Source: Pedobacter foliorum
GTDB taxonomy: Bacteria; Bacteroidota; Bacteroidia; Sphingobacteriales; Sphingobacteriaceae
NCBI RefSeq assembly: GCF_013266735.1
Contig: NZ_JABSNU010000002.1
Coordinates: 62,001 to 126,000, forward strand
Length of the DNA: 64,000 nt
Reading direction: 5' to 3'
A program made the translations under genes and the position numbers. The notes below the pieces were generated by a model. It was not told the origin of the DNA. It ran no database searches and saw nothing but the letters and a program-made list of their open reading frames with translations. Shown one piece after another: positions 34,071 through 43,121 of this stretch. Each line of letters starts with the position of its first letter. The first letter of the stretch is position 1.

Positions 34071-35978
34071 ATGAAGAAACTATTATCAGTTGCTCTAGTG
34101 GCATTTATGTCTGTTGGTGCTTTTGCACAAACGGATGCCAACATGGGCATTATTCCGGCACCAGTATCTGTGAAAAAGAAAAGTGGGTCGTTTAAGCTGG
34201 ATAAAACCGTTGTATTGATGTCTGCAGATGCAGCCAATGCAAAGATGGCAGATTTACTAAATGCCTCCATTACCACCAAGGCAGGATTTGCACTGAGAGA
34301 GACAAAAGCTTTAAAAGCTAATGAAAGAGCAATTGTGTTAACTTCGGCAGGTGCTGATAAATTACCGGCAGAAGGTTATACTATTGACATCACTGATAAA
34401 AAGATCACTGTAACAGGTAAAGAGGCTGGTTTATTCTATGCGGTTCAGTCGATGATCCAATTGATGCCGGAAAAGAAAAACAATGAGGTAACAATCGGTG
34501 CCGCAGAAATTAATGATTATCCTCGCTTTAAATACAGAGGAATGCACCTTGATGTAGGTCGTCATATGTTTCCGCTAGCCTTAATTAAAAAGTACATCGA
34601 TTTGATGTCTCAATACAAATTGAACAATTTCCACTGGCATTTAACCGACGACCAGGGATGGAGAATTGAGATTAAGAAATATCCTAAATTAACAACTCTT
34701 GGTGCAACCAGAAGTGGTACCATTATCGGTCATCACCCGGGTGTTGGTACAGATAATAAAGAGTACAAAGGCTTTTATACTCAACAAGAAGCTAAAGAAG
34801 TTATTGCATATGCAGCAGCAAGATTTATTAATGTAATCCCTGAAATTGAAATGCCAGGACATGCTTCTGCGGCTATCGCAGCTTATCCTGAATTGAGCTG
34901 TTTCCCTGACAGAGATACTTTTGTTGATGCAAAAACACCTTGGTCAGGTTCTAGAAAAGGAAAACAAGTACAACAACAATGGGGTGTATTTGATGATGTT
35001 TTTGTTCCTAGCGACAATACCTTCAAATTTTTAGAAGATGTAGTGGATGAGGTAATGGCAATTTTCCCATCTAAATATATTCACATTGGTGGTGATGAAA
35101 GCCCTAAAGAATACTGGAAAGAAAGTGAGTTCTGCCAGAACTTAATTAAAAAACTTGGTTTAAAGGATGAGCATGAATTGCAAAGTTATTTCATCCAAAG
35201 AATTGAAAAACACATTAATGCAAAGGGTCGTTCTATCATTGGATGGGATGAAATTCTTGAAGGTGGTTTAGCACCTAACGCTACCGTAATGTCTTGGAGA
35301 GGTACTGAAGGTGGTATTGCAGCTGCAAAACAAAACCATGATGTGATCATGACCCCAGGTGGGCCAATTGGACTTTATTTTGATCATAAACAATCAAACT
35401 CTGTTGATGAGCCAACAAATATTGGTGGTTTAGCACCGTATTCTTTGGCTTATGCTTATGATCCAATGCCAAAGGAATTAACTGCAGATCAGCAGAAACA
35501 TGTTGTTGGTGTACAAGCTAACCTTTGGACTGAGTACATCGAGACTCCGGCAAAAGTTGAGTATATGGTTTTACCAAGAATGTTCTCATTAGCGGAGATT
35601 GCATGGAGTAAGCCTGATCGTAAAGATTTTAAAAATTTCTCTGAGGAGCGTATTCCTGTACATTTGGCTAGATTAGATAAAACCAATACTAACTACTGGG
35701 TTCCAACTCCACTAGGATTAACAGCTGATAAAGTAGTGAATGGTGAAGATTTCAGTATTGAGCTGAAAGCACCAATACCAGGCTCAAAAATCTACTATAC
35801 TTTAGATCTTACTCGTCCATCTGAAACAGCTAATTTAGTTGATAGTCCAGTTAAGGTGATTGTTCCAAAAGGAGAAAAACGTGTTTTAAAAACCATTGTA
35901 ATTGCTCCAAGTGGTAAACGTAGTGTTGTTACTGAAACAATTTTGAACAATGGTGCTCCGGATGTAAAAACTAAATAG
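34071..35978 (+). CDS. Beta-N-acetylhexosaminidase, GH20
   Basis: A 635-residue secreted enzyme that removes terminal GlcNAc/GalNAc, using the substrate acetamido group in catalysis. Order: signal peptide (1-20, ...SVGAFAQ), GH20b domain (about 25-155), TIM-barrel GH20 domain (about 158-500) with YRGMHLDVGRHMFPLALIKKYID, FHWHLTDDQGWRIEIKKYP, PEIEMPGHASAA, the catalytic pair D342-E343 in HIGGDESPKEYW, and WDEILEGGLAP. The C-terminal 90 residues look like the chitobiase C-terminal-type domain (KIYYTLDLTRPS). It is preceded by the trxB terminator and followed 44 nt later by a lipoprotein gene. It may act on peptidoglycan or host/fungal glycans. Confidence 0.95.
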   Translation: MKKLLSVALVAFMSVGAFAQTDANMGIIPAPVSVKKKSGSFKLDKTVVLMSADAANAKMADLLNASITTKAGFALRETKALKANERAIVLTSAGADKLPAEGYTIDITDKKITVTGKEAGLFYAVQSMIQLMPEKKNNEVTIGAAEINDYPRFKYRGMHLDVGRHMFPLALIKKYIDLMSQYKLNNFHWHLTDDQGWRIEIKKYPKLTTLGATRSGTIIGHHPGVGTDNKEYKGFYTQQEAKEVIAYAAARFINVIPEIEMPGHASAAIAAYPELSCFPDRDTFVDAKTPWSGSRKGKQVQQQWGVFDDVFVPSDNTFKFLEDVVDEVMAIFPSKYIHIGGDESPKEYWKESEFCQNLIKKLGLKDEHELQSYFIQRIEKHINAKGRSIIGWDEILEGGLAPNATVMSWRGTEGGIAAAKQNHDVIMTPGGPIGLYFDHKQSNSVDEPTNIGGLAPYSLAYAYDPMPKELTADQQKHVVGVQANLWTEYIETPAKVEYMVLPRMFSLAEIAWSKPDRKDFKNFSEERIPVHLARLDKTNTNYWVPTPLGLTADKVVNGEDFSIELKAPIPGSKIYYTLDLTRPSETANLVDSPVKVIVPKGEKRVLKTIVIAPSGKRSVVTETILNNGAPDVKTK

Positions 35979-36022
35979 TAGTTTGCATTGTAAAACTTTG
36001 TATTTACATTAAAAAGTAAACG

Positions 36023-36640
36023 ATGAAATTGATGAAATACTTAATAAAGCAGTCCCTTTTATTTTCGGGGCTGCTTTTATTAGCTTCCTGTGGTGATTCT
36101 ACTAAGAAAGATGAAACTGTAAAGCAAAATAATACAGCTGTAGAAAAGCCAAAAGGTCAGTTCGCCTTTTATAAGGATATAGAAATAAGACCGGGTATCA
36201 ATTTTGAGGTGGTAAGTTGGGGTAAAGGAGTTGATAGCCTAGGAGGTTACCTTATACTAAGGTCAGACTCTCTTAAAAACAGTTATAAGTCATTATCTAA
36301 TGAGCGTAAAGGTATTATAACCGATTCCTGGAACATGGATCTGGATAATGATGGTAATCCTGAGATTTACATCGAATTGTTGAGTAAGAAAAATGTTCTG
36401 GACCTCAATGTTTACGAATATGCTGATGGTGGTTTTAACAAAATCAGCTTCCCGGGATTAAGTGATAATGCAAAAAAGAAATATGCCGGAAATGATAAGT
36501 TTGTGATTAAGGACGGTAATCTTTTCCGCACTTTTCCTATTGTAAATTCAAAGGACAGTACTGAAAAAGACGGTACTTTAAAAACGCTTCAATACCGACT
36601 TAGCGGTAATAGCTTCTCAGTTTCTGAGGTAAAAGAATAA
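36023..36640 (+). CDS. Hypothetical lipoprotein
   Basis: A 205-residue lipoprotein with signal peptide and lipobox LLASC (Cys23), followed by a Ser/Thr/Lys-rich linker. The mature part contains WNMDLDNDGNPEIYIELLSKKN, an FG-GAP-like acidic loop that may bind calcium, and mostly beta-type sequence after it. I do not recognise the family. It begins 44 nt after the GH20 gene, so it may be cotranscribed, and it ends 2 nt before the end of the convergent response regulator. Translation could also begin at the second Met (36032). Confidence 0.75.
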   Translation: MKLMKYLIKQSLLFSGLLLLASCGDSTKKDETVKQNNTAVEKPKGQFAFYKDIEIRPGINFEVVSWGKGVDSLGGYLILRSDSLKNSYKSLSNERKGIITDSWNMDLDNDGNPEIYIELLSKKNVLDLNVYEYADGGFNKISFPGLSDNAKKKYAGNDKFVIKDGNLFRTFPIVNSKDSTEKDGTLKTLQYRLSGNSFSVSEVKE

Positions 36641-36642
36641 GT

Positions 36643-37275
36643 CTATATTAATTTATTGGTTTTGGCCACATTTATGGCGTCAGCTTTCGAGTTGACGTCT
36701 AACTTAATGTAAATGTTCTTTACATGAGTTTTAACAGTTTCTACATCAATAAACAATTGATTAGCTATCTGTCCTCTATCTTTTCCTTCTGCTATTAATT
36801 CCAGTATCTGTGTTTCTCTTTTAGTAAGTGGCGAGTGTTGGTTCTTTTGAAGCGACATGATAACCTTCTTTGAAACATCAGGACTCATAGGGCCTCCACC
36901 ATGCATTACCTCTTTAATGGCGTCAATTATTTTTGATGAAGGAGTGTTTTTAGTGAAATATCCAGAAGCTCCATTTGCCAAAGCATCAAGTATTATTTTT
37001 TCGGTTTCATAAACGGTAAGCATAATGATGTAAACATTGGGTAGCATCTTTTTTAACAGAGGCAAAGCATCAATTCCATTTGTTCCTGGTAGTTGTATAT
37101 CTAGTATGATCACATCTGGATTGTCTTTTGCAATCTTAAGCTTTGCCACATCAAATGAAGCATATGCATTTACTACCGTATATGGAGAGGTGTTGTCAAT
37201 TAGGTAGTGATAACCTTCTCTAATGGTTTTATCATCCTCAATAATTACAATTCTTGCGGCTTCCTGGTTATGCAT
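36643..37275 (-). CDS. NarL/FixJ-type response regulator
   Basis: A 210-residue DNA-binding response regulator. The receiver domain (about 8-125) has the acidic pair E13-D14-D15, phospho-acceptor D59 in VIILDIQLPGTNG, the Thr of IIMLTVYE and Lys in GYFTKNTP. The LuxR-type helix-turn-helix (about 145-205) reads LTKRETQILELIAEGKDRGQIANQLFID, then TVKTHVKNIYIKL. The gene starts inside the 3' end of the sensor kinase gene (8-nt overlap), so the two form a coupled pair transcribed leftward. Targets are unknown. Confidence 0.95.
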   Translation of the reverse strand: MHNQEAARIVIIEDDKTIREGYHYLIDNTSPYTVVNAYASFDVAKLKIAKDNPDVIILDIQLPGTNGIDALPLLKKMLPNVYIIMLTVYETEKIILDALANGASGYFTKNTPSSKIIDAIKEVMHGGGPMSPDVSKKVIMSLQKNQHSPLTKRETQILELIAEGKDRGQIANQLFIDVETVKTHVKNIYIKLDVNSKADAINVAKTNKLI

Positions 37276-40153
37276 TTTTAAAATGTTTTAGAGTCGAAAA
37301 ATTAACAAGTAAAAGTACATTCGTTCCCTTGTCATTAGAAGTAATATTTAAATCAGCATTAATTCTCTTAGCTCTCACATACATATTGTTCATTCCATGC
37401 CCATCTTTAGCGTGTTCTATATCAAAACCAATTCCATCATCCCGAAGTGTAATTAACAGCATTCCATTGTTTAGTCTGGCTTCAAAATTAATTTGTTTTG
37501 CTTTAGCGTGTTTCAGTGCATTATGGATTGACTCTTTGAATATCATCAATATGTTTCTGCTCATATCTAGTGATAGCTTTGTGTCTTTATTGTTGAGGTT
37601 AATATCATATTTAAATAGGATAGGAGTCTCATTAACCATCTCCTGACCAAAATCTTTGATGTGGTTTAAAACCTGACTTAATGAATCGTTTTTGGGATTA
37701 AGTGACCACAAGATATCTTTAGTTCCGTTGTACAACTCATCCACATTGCATCTGATTTTTTTTAGAATGTTTCTTTTTTCTGTGTCGTCATTATCAATCA
37801 TACTTCCCAATACCTCTGATAGCACTGTAATTCGGGTTAGTTTGTTGCCTAAGTCATCATGGAAATCTTCCGCGGTCTGCTTTCTGATCTTAAATTGTTC
37901 TTCCAGCTTTATCTGTAGTCTTAATTTACGTTTACGTTCATTGAGGGTCAGGATTATATATACCGCCAACAGGATTAATAAGAGAATAAATACGATAATG
38001 AAAAATTTAAAAATAGGGGTTTGGTAGTATGGCATCAGTATTTCAAAAGAAACTGATGCTGTATTAACTGATGAAAGTCCGTCTTTCGTTACCGCCTTTA
38101 CTTCGAAAGTATATTTTCCAGGTGGGATTGCGGTAAAATTCATTGAAGAATTGTTGCTTGGCTGGCTGTACTTATTATCTAAGCCAATTAATCGGTATTT
38201 ATACATTACAGCACTAGGGTTACTTAGGTAAATACCGGTGTAATTGATATTGATGTGGTTGTGGTAGTAAGGCAGTGTAAGTACACCCTTAACGTATTCT
38301 TGCTTGTAATTAGGCGATACGTTTATAGAATTGATGTAAATGTAGGGATTAACTTTTTTCTCAGAGCTTGGGTTTATTCCATAAACAATAACGCCTTTGG
38401 TAGTGCCAATCCACACATTGTTGTCGTGCTGAAGTATCGCATTTTGGTTGCATTCAACTAACAGTTCATCTTGGTTATTTGGTTGTATGATAGAAAAATC
38501 TTTACTATTAATTCTATCAATACCTCTTCCGGTTCCTAACCATATTGTCCCTCTTTTATCTTCTAATATACTATAGATATGATCGGAGGCAAGTCCTGAT
38601 TTTGTATTAATGAACCTGGTTGTTCCGGTTTTAACATTCCAGACTAATAACCCATAATCAGCAGTTCCAAAAAGTACGTAATCTTTGTGCTTAAGCATAC
38701 AAAGTATGCTGGAGCCTGATAATCCCTTAATGTTTAATGGAGTAATTGTTTTTTTGTTGACGATTAACCATGCTCCATCTTGAGTGCCTGCAACTATTGA
38801 GTCGCGCCCAAGTTCCATTAATCCACCTCCAAATTGTTTGGTTACTCTATTGAATTTTCTGCTTTTAACATCAAAGGTTAAGCATCCATAACTGGTTGAT
38901 AGCCATATTGTGCCGCTGCTATCCTCAATCATCGCATTGTAAGCCACATGTTCCTTTTCAGTATCCATACGCTCCATTCGCTGGCCATTGTGCATCCAAA
39001 GCCCGCCACCCGGAGTACCTATCCATACATTGCCTTTATGATCGTTGTATAAGAAATTAATGCGGTATGAATCGGGATTTTCTGAAGGGATTTTTATGCT
39101 TTTAATTTTTTGATTCTGCTTGTATTCATATAAGCCACCATATGAACCTAACCATATTGTTCCGGGAGTTGGACCATTGGCAATTGACATCACAATTCTA
39201 CTATCTATTCCTTGTGTTTCATCAAATGTTACGTAGCTATTATTGGTAAATCTAAATAATCCCGAACCATCTGTTCCCAGCCAAATGTTGTTCTCTATAT
39301 CTTTAAATATTTCATTAACAATATTGTCGGTAAATCCATTGTTAGAGTTGAAATGGAAAAGGTTGGTGGGAGTGATGCAGTAAGCTCCGCTGTTTGTACC
39401 TATCCATACCGAACCTTTGCTATCTTGAGCTATAGAGTTGCATTTGGTTGTGATTTCATTGTAAGCTTTGCTAATGATGTTGTTCTGCGCAATATAGATG
39501 CCTTTTGGAGTTAATAGCCATAGTTTTCCTACATTAAGTTGGTCTACTAAAATATCTGTAACGATTAGGTCTTTAATTTTATCATTTAAAGGCGAGCGCA
39601 ACCATTTGCCTTTTTCCAAATGATATATTCCCTTGCCGTAAATGGCTACCCAAATATTGCCGGAATAATCTGTTTTAAGGGCAGTAACTACTTCGGAGGT
39701 ATCATTTGAAATAGCTATTGGTTCATCCTTTTCGGCATTAATTAAACGCTTGCCTTTTAGGCCGTAGACAATCCCATTCTGATCTGTGGCTAATACATTT
39801 ACCCATTTTTTAGTATCAGCATAATTGCTGAAGCTATTGCCATTGTATTTTGAAAGGCCTCTGGCAGATCCTATCCATATTTCGTTGTTTTTCCCTGCTG
39901 CTAAAGAAAGAATGAAGTTGCTGCTTAGTCCACTTGTTTTAGTGTAATTGATAAACTGTTTGCCATTAAAACAGCTGAGCCCACCAAGTGTTGAAATCCA
40001 CAATCGACGCTTGCTATCCTGCGTAATGGCAGTTACCTGTGATTGCGTAAGTCCATCCTCTATGTCATATTGTTCGAAATTGTAACGCTGAGAAAAACCA
40101 TCGAAACAATAGATGAAAAGGATGAGAAAAAGTATTAATAGCTTTTTGCCCAC
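37268..40153 (-). CDS. Propeller-sensor histidine kinase (HisKA_3 type)
   Basis: A 961-residue membrane sensor kinase. Order: signal peptide (1-21), periplasmic regulator-propeller repeats (about 25-600, many 'D..G.iWigT..G' motifs), Y_Y_Y domain (about 630-700), membrane helix (about 712-735), HisKA_3 dimerisation domain with H765 (AEDFHDDLGNKLTRI), and a HATPase domain (ESIHNALKHAKA, LRDDGIGFD, HGMNNMYVRAKRI). Unlike the HTCS it has no receiver or AraC domain and passes phosphate to the NarL-type regulator encoded just downstream with an 8-nt overlap. The signal may be an oligosaccharide as in HTCS, but no polysaccharide locus adjoins it; the GH20 gene at 34071 is the nearest hydrolase. Confidence 0.93.
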   Translation of the reverse strand: MGKKLLILFLILFIYCFDGFSQRYNFEQYDIEDGLTQSQVTAITQDSKRRLWISTLGGLSCFNGKQFINYTKTSGLSSNFILSLAAGKNNEIWIGSARGLSKYNGNSFSNYADTKKWVNVLATDQNGIVYGLKGKRLINAEKDEPIAISNDTSEVVTALKTDYSGNIWVAIYGKGIYHLEKGKWLRSPLNDKIKDLIVTDILVDQLNVGKLWLLTPKGIYIAQNNIISKAYNEITTKCNSIAQDSKGSVWIGTNSGAYCITPTNLFHFNSNNGFTDNIVNEIFKDIENNIWLGTDGSGLFRFTNNSYVTFDETQGIDSRIVMSIANGPTPGTIWLGSYGGLYEYKQNQKIKSIKIPSENPDSYRINFLYNDHKGNVWIGTPGGGLWMHNGQRMERMDTEKEHVAYNAMIEDSSGTIWLSTSYGCLTFDVKSRKFNRVTKQFGGGLMELGRDSIVAGTQDGAWLIVNKKTITPLNIKGLSGSSILCMLKHKDYVLFGTADYGLLVWNVKTGTTRFINTKSGLASDHIYSILEDKRGTIWLGTGRGIDRINSKDFSIIQPNNQDELLVECNQNAILQHDNNVWIGTTKGVIVYGINPSSEKKVNPYIYINSINVSPNYKQEYVKGVLTLPYYHNHININYTGIYLSNPSAVMYKYRLIGLDNKYSQPSNNSSMNFTAIPPGKYTFEVKAVTKDGLSSVNTASVSFEILMPYYQTPIFKFFIIVFILLLILLAVYIILTLNERKRKLRLQIKLEEQFKIRKQTAEDFHDDLGNKLTRITVLSEVLGSMIDNDDTEKRNILKKIRCNVDELYNGTKDILWSLNPKNDSLSQVLNHIKDFGQEMVNETPILFKYDINLNNKDTKLSLDMSRNILMIFKESIHNALKHAKAKQINFEARLNNGMLLITLRDDGIGFDIEHAKDGHGMNNMYVRAKRINADLNITSNDKGTNVLLLVNFSTLKHFKNA

Positions 40154-40215
40154 TGGATATAGAAATAGTAAGTTAATCTGACTGTAAATATATTTATCAA
40201 TATACTATTAAAAAA

Positions 40216-40270
40216 TCACCCTTGAAGGGGTATTTTTTTCATTTACCTCAATATACCCCTTTAGGGGTGA
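40216..40270. promoter_or_regulatory. Paired palindromes between the sensor kinase and AraC genes
   Basis: ACCCTTGAAGGGGT (40218-40231) and the perfect palindrome ACCCCTTTAGGGGT (40255-40268) lie 37 bp apart centre to centre. The extended blocks 40216-40233 and 40253-40270 are also inverted copies of each other with a few mismatches. G/C-rich ACCCC/GGGGT boxes stand out in an AT-rich intergenic region between divergent regulator genes, which suits an operator pair. They could alternatively form one RNA hairpin. Confidence 0.5.
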
Positions 40271-40390
40271 AAAGAAACACGATATCCCGGTTTAATTTTG
40301 ACTAGAAACTTTGATCATAGAAGTTGATTAATTGGAGCGTTTGATGATGATTTAAGGATTTGAATTTGAGTTGTATACGTTAATTTAATT

Positions 40391-41248
40391 GTGATGGATA
40401 GTAAGAAAATACTTGTTGGTAATAATGAAATTAGAAGCGAAACTTCTTATAATACCAGCTTCACCGGCCTAACTGGAAAGTACTCCATCAATATGGTATT
40501 TAATGGGGCGGCTGACTATAAATTGGGTAAAAGAGATTTACGGTTGCATCCGGAGAATTTCATCTTTTTAAACAGTAACACCAATTACTCCAGCAGGATT
40601 GATTCGACAACACAAGTAAATTCACTTTCTATATTTTTTGATCCTTATTTTGTAAGGGATTTTGAGTACTCCTTGAACGATGAAAGGCTATTATTGGATA
40701 GTCCGTTTAACTTTAAGTATGAATCCCCGGTTTTTGTAGAGTCTATTTATCCGTTGCAGGGTGGGTTAAAAGATAACCTGATAAATTTAGGCTCACTTAT
40801 CAATAGTAATTCAACTAACCAATTGCTTCTAAATGATTGTCTTCATAACTGCTTGCTTAATTATTATAGTATTTACAACGCTGAGGTAGTAAATAGAACA
40901 GCCTCATTAAAGTTTCATAGCTATATTACCAAATCTGAGATATTAAGGCGGTTGTCTATTGCCAAAGATTATATCATTAGCAATTACAATAAAAACATCC
41001 GGCTGGATGATATTGCACAAATGGCTTGTTTGTCTGTAAACCATTTGCTACGAACTTTTAAGCAAGCATATCAACAGTCGCCTCATCAGTTTTTAACAGC
41101 AATCAGATTACAGCAAGCTAAATACTATCTAAAGAATACAGACTACCCAGTTAGTGAGATTGTGGATATGGTGGGCTTTGAATGCCCAAGTTCGTTTATC
41201 AGACTATTTAGAAATTCATTTAAAGTTACTCCCGGCCAGTATAGATAA
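40391..41248 (+). CDS. AraC-family transcriptional regulator
   Basis: A 285-residue regulator. The N-terminal part (about 1-165) is a cupin-like sensor domain without a recognisable ligand motif (RDLRLHPENFIFLNSNTNYSSRI). The C-terminal AraC/XylS domain (about 185-285) has the two helix-turn-helix units: NIRLDDIAQMACLSVNHLLRTFKQAYQQSPHQFL and DYPVSEIVDMVGFECPSSFIRLFRNSFKVTPGQYR. It is divergent from the sensor kinase gene with 237 nt between, which hold the paired palindromes. Those sites are candidate targets for this protein or for the NarL-type regulator. The small secreted protein gene downstream (41320) might be a target. Confidence 0.92.
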   Translation: MMDSKKILVGNNEIRSETSYNTSFTGLTGKYSINMVFNGAADYKLGKRDLRLHPENFIFLNSNTNYSSRIDSTTQVNSLSIFFDPYFVRDFEYSLNDERLLLDSPFNFKYESPVFVESIYPLQGGLKDNLINLGSLINSNSTNQLLLNDCLHNCLLNYYSIYNAEVVNRTASLKFHSYITKSEILRRLSIAKDYIISNYNKNIRLDDIAQMACLSVNHLLRTFKQAYQQSPHQFLTAIRLQQAKYYLKNTDYPVSEIVDMVGFECPSSFIRLFRNSFKVTPGQYR

Positions 41249-41319
41249 CCTGTGCCGTATTTTAAGGTGCTTTTATAGCACTTCACAAATGTTTAATTGA
41301 AAAGAATAAAAAAAAGATC

Positions 41320-41754
41320 ATGAAAAGGAAAATCCTATTGTGTGTGGCGATACTCAGTATCTCCTTCACTTCTGCATTTGCTGATAATGGTAAACCAGCA
41401 GCAAGTGTGAATTTAAAATCAAGCTCTGTAATAGAGGCTTACATTGATGCGAATGTGCACTGTAATGCCGCATTGCTTAATCAGGTGATGCATAATGAGG
41501 CTGTGTTAAAAATAACCAGGCAAGGCAAAATTGTTGAGCAAACTAAAAAAGAATTGGTAGATTTTTACAAAAAAAGAGGTGACATTACATTGAATTGTAC
41601 CCCAAATTTCGAAATCTTATCAAGTTGTGATTGCGTCGTTATGGTAAGGGTAGACTTTAAATATCCTCTGTTTACACAACAAAACTATGTAACTATTGTA
41701 AAAGATGAGGAAGGCGTTTGGAAAATAAGTCAGATCAACAGATTTAATGGATAA
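41320..41754 (+). CDS. Secreted NTF2-like (DUF4440/lumazine-binding-like) protein
   Basis: A 144-residue protein with signal peptide MKRKILLCVAILSISFTSAFA. The mature part has the layout of a small SnoaL/NTF2-like cone: an N-terminal helix SSVIEAYIDANVHCNAALLNQVM, HNEAVLKITRQGK, ELVDFYKKRG, and a final beta pair FTQQNYVTIVKDEEGVWKISQINRF. This resembles the putative lumazine-binding group frequent in Bacteroidota. The Cys residues in LSSCDCVVMV could bind metal or form a disulfide. It lies 71 nt after the AraC gene. No enzymatic residues can be named. Confidence 0.8.
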   Translation: MKRKILLCVAILSISFTSAFADNGKPAASVNLKSSSVIEAYIDANVHCNAALLNQVMHNEAVLKITRQGKIVEQTKKELVDFYKKRGDITLNCTPNFEILSSCDCVVMVRVDFKYPLFTQQNYVTIVKDEEGVWKISQINRFNG

Positions 41755-41864
41755 AGAAACTTGGTGATTTTCGCTTATCCTTAATAAAGTACCCGTCTTA
41801 TATTTGAATCAGGAAGCCCACTAGTAAATTTGGATAGATTTAAATTTGGGTTAGTTAATAATAG

Positions 41865-41897
41865 AAGTCATCCCTTAGGTAGGATGACTTTTTTTAT
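41865..41897. terminator. Terminator between the NTF2-like gene and the leftward ECF operon
   Basis: A 9-bp stem AAGTCATCC/GGATGACTT (41865-41873 with 41882-41890) is followed by seven T on the plus strand. It lies between two convergent transcripts and its T-run serves the rightward one. Confidence 0.8.
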
Positions 41898-42493
41898 GCC
41901 TGTTCTTTAAATTGACTACTAATACGTTCGAATTTCTCAATCAGAAGATCTAAACGTTCTTTCTCCCTTTTTAAATATGCTTTGCGCAAAAAGGTTGCAC
42001 ATAGTGCCATCCAAAAAATTGTAAAGGCAGATATTCCGATTTGAAACCAAAGGTCCAGATTGTTAAGCATCTCGTAGAAATAAAGTATAAAGCCAAGACA
42101 CAAGGCTGCGGCATAAAACCAATACAGCTTATTGTAGATCGAGAACTTATTTAACTGGTAAATCTTTAGTTGTGATAGGAATTCTTTTGGATGTTGAGTG
42201 AAATCATTCCGTGATATTATTTTGTAATCTTTATATAAAATAAAGGTAGATACAGCTATAGCAATAATGATGATGCTTAAACCGGCCTGTGTTGTCCATG
42301 AAGTGAATGGGAAGAATATCAAGAGTGCAACGAGCGCTGCAAATGAGATAATCATTCCAAAAATGTTCAATAGAGACCTCGTTTTAATGCCTGATACCTC
42401 TTTTTTTGCTTGCGAAAGCATTTCCTCAGATGAGATTTTTACCTCAACCGAATGCGACTGCCAAAGCGATTGTATATGATCAAATTCCTGCAT
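41894..42493 (-). CDS. Membrane protein cotranscribed with an ECF sigma factor
   Basis: A 199-residue protein with a cytoplasmic N-terminal segment of about 40 residues, four predicted membrane helices (about 42-60, 68-88, 123-142 and 148-168), and a charged C-terminal helix (KREKERLDLLIEKFERISSQF). Its start overlaps the end of the sigma factor gene by 14 nt, so the two are translationally coupled. It has no zinc anti-sigma motif (H-x3-C-x2-C) and no FecR domain, so it is not a recognised anti-sigma factor, although that role fits its place. The N-terminal segment LWQSHSVEVKISSEEML could be a sigma-binding region. Confidence 0.8.
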   Translation of the reverse strand: MQEFDHIQSLWQSHSVEVKISSEEMLSQAKKEVSGIKTRSLLNIFGMIISFAALVALLIFFPFTSWTTQAGLSIIIIAIAVSTFILYKDYKIISRNDFTQHPKEFLSQLKIYQLNKFSIYNKLYWFYAAALCLGFILYFYEMLNNLDLWFQIGISAFTIFWMALCATFLRKAYLKREKERLDLLIEKFERISSQFKEQA

Positions 42494-42977
42494 GCTGATT
42501 GTATAATTCTGTAAGTTTTTGTTTAATGCGATGAATTTTTACTCTAAGATTCCCTTCACTGATACCAGATATGTCTGCTATTTCATTATAAGGTAATTCA
42601 TCGAGTACCATTGTAATTATGAGGCGATCGTTTTCTTCTAATTTTGATATTGATTTATAAAGCAGCGCAACCTGTTCGTTTTTTTCTGAGAATTCCTCCG
42701 GACGGTTTTCTATAATATTGTCTGTAAGTTCATCTTTAGCCTGCCTTTTTTCCGACCTTAAGTAGGTTAAGCAGGTATTAACAGCAATACGATAGATCCA
42801 CGTCGAAATCAAAGATTTATTACGGAACTTGTCTAAATTTTGCCAAACTTTTAAAAACGTTTCCTGAAGTAGGTCATTGGCAGAGTCTTCATCGCCAGTA
42901 TAACCATAACATAAATGGAATATTTTCTTGGAGTTTGTGTCGAAAATTTGTTTAAATAACTGGTCCTTTTGTTCCAC
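42480..42977 (-). CDS. ECF RNA polymerase sigma factor
   Basis: A 165-residue extracytoplasmic-function sigma factor. Region 2 (about 8-78) contains YGYTGDEDSANDLLQETFLKVWQNLDKFRN, then STWIYRIAVNTCLTYLRSEKR; region 4 (about 105-160) contains SKLEENDRLIITMVLDELPYNEIADISGISEGNLRVKIHRIKQKL. Region 3 and region 1 are absent, as expected. It overlaps a membrane protein gene by 14 nt. The regulon is unknown; it starts 145 nt from the divergent symporter gene, which could be one target. Confidence 0.95.
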   Translation of the reverse strand: MEQKDQLFKQIFDTNSKKIFHLCYGYTGDEDSANDLLQETFLKVWQNLDKFRNKSLISTWIYRIAVNTCLTYLRSEKRQAKDELTDNIIENRPEEFSEKNEQVALLYKSISKLEENDRLIITMVLDELPYNEIADISGISEGNLRVKIHRIKQKLTELYNQHAGI

Positions 42978-43121
42978 TAAAATTAAGTTGATAACCCTTA
43001 GAGGTTATTTATGGTTGATTGTTACTACTAAAATGCGAATTTAATTGGTTTATCAACAAACTTTATGGAATAATTTAATTGTTGTAGTTTTACACCCACA
43101 GAAAACATTAATTTAAGATAG

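Noticed and set aside
37254..37646. Plus-strand 130-residue frame opposite the sensor kinase C-terminus
   Set aside because: It lies antisense to a clear HATPase domain and has no recognisable protein features.
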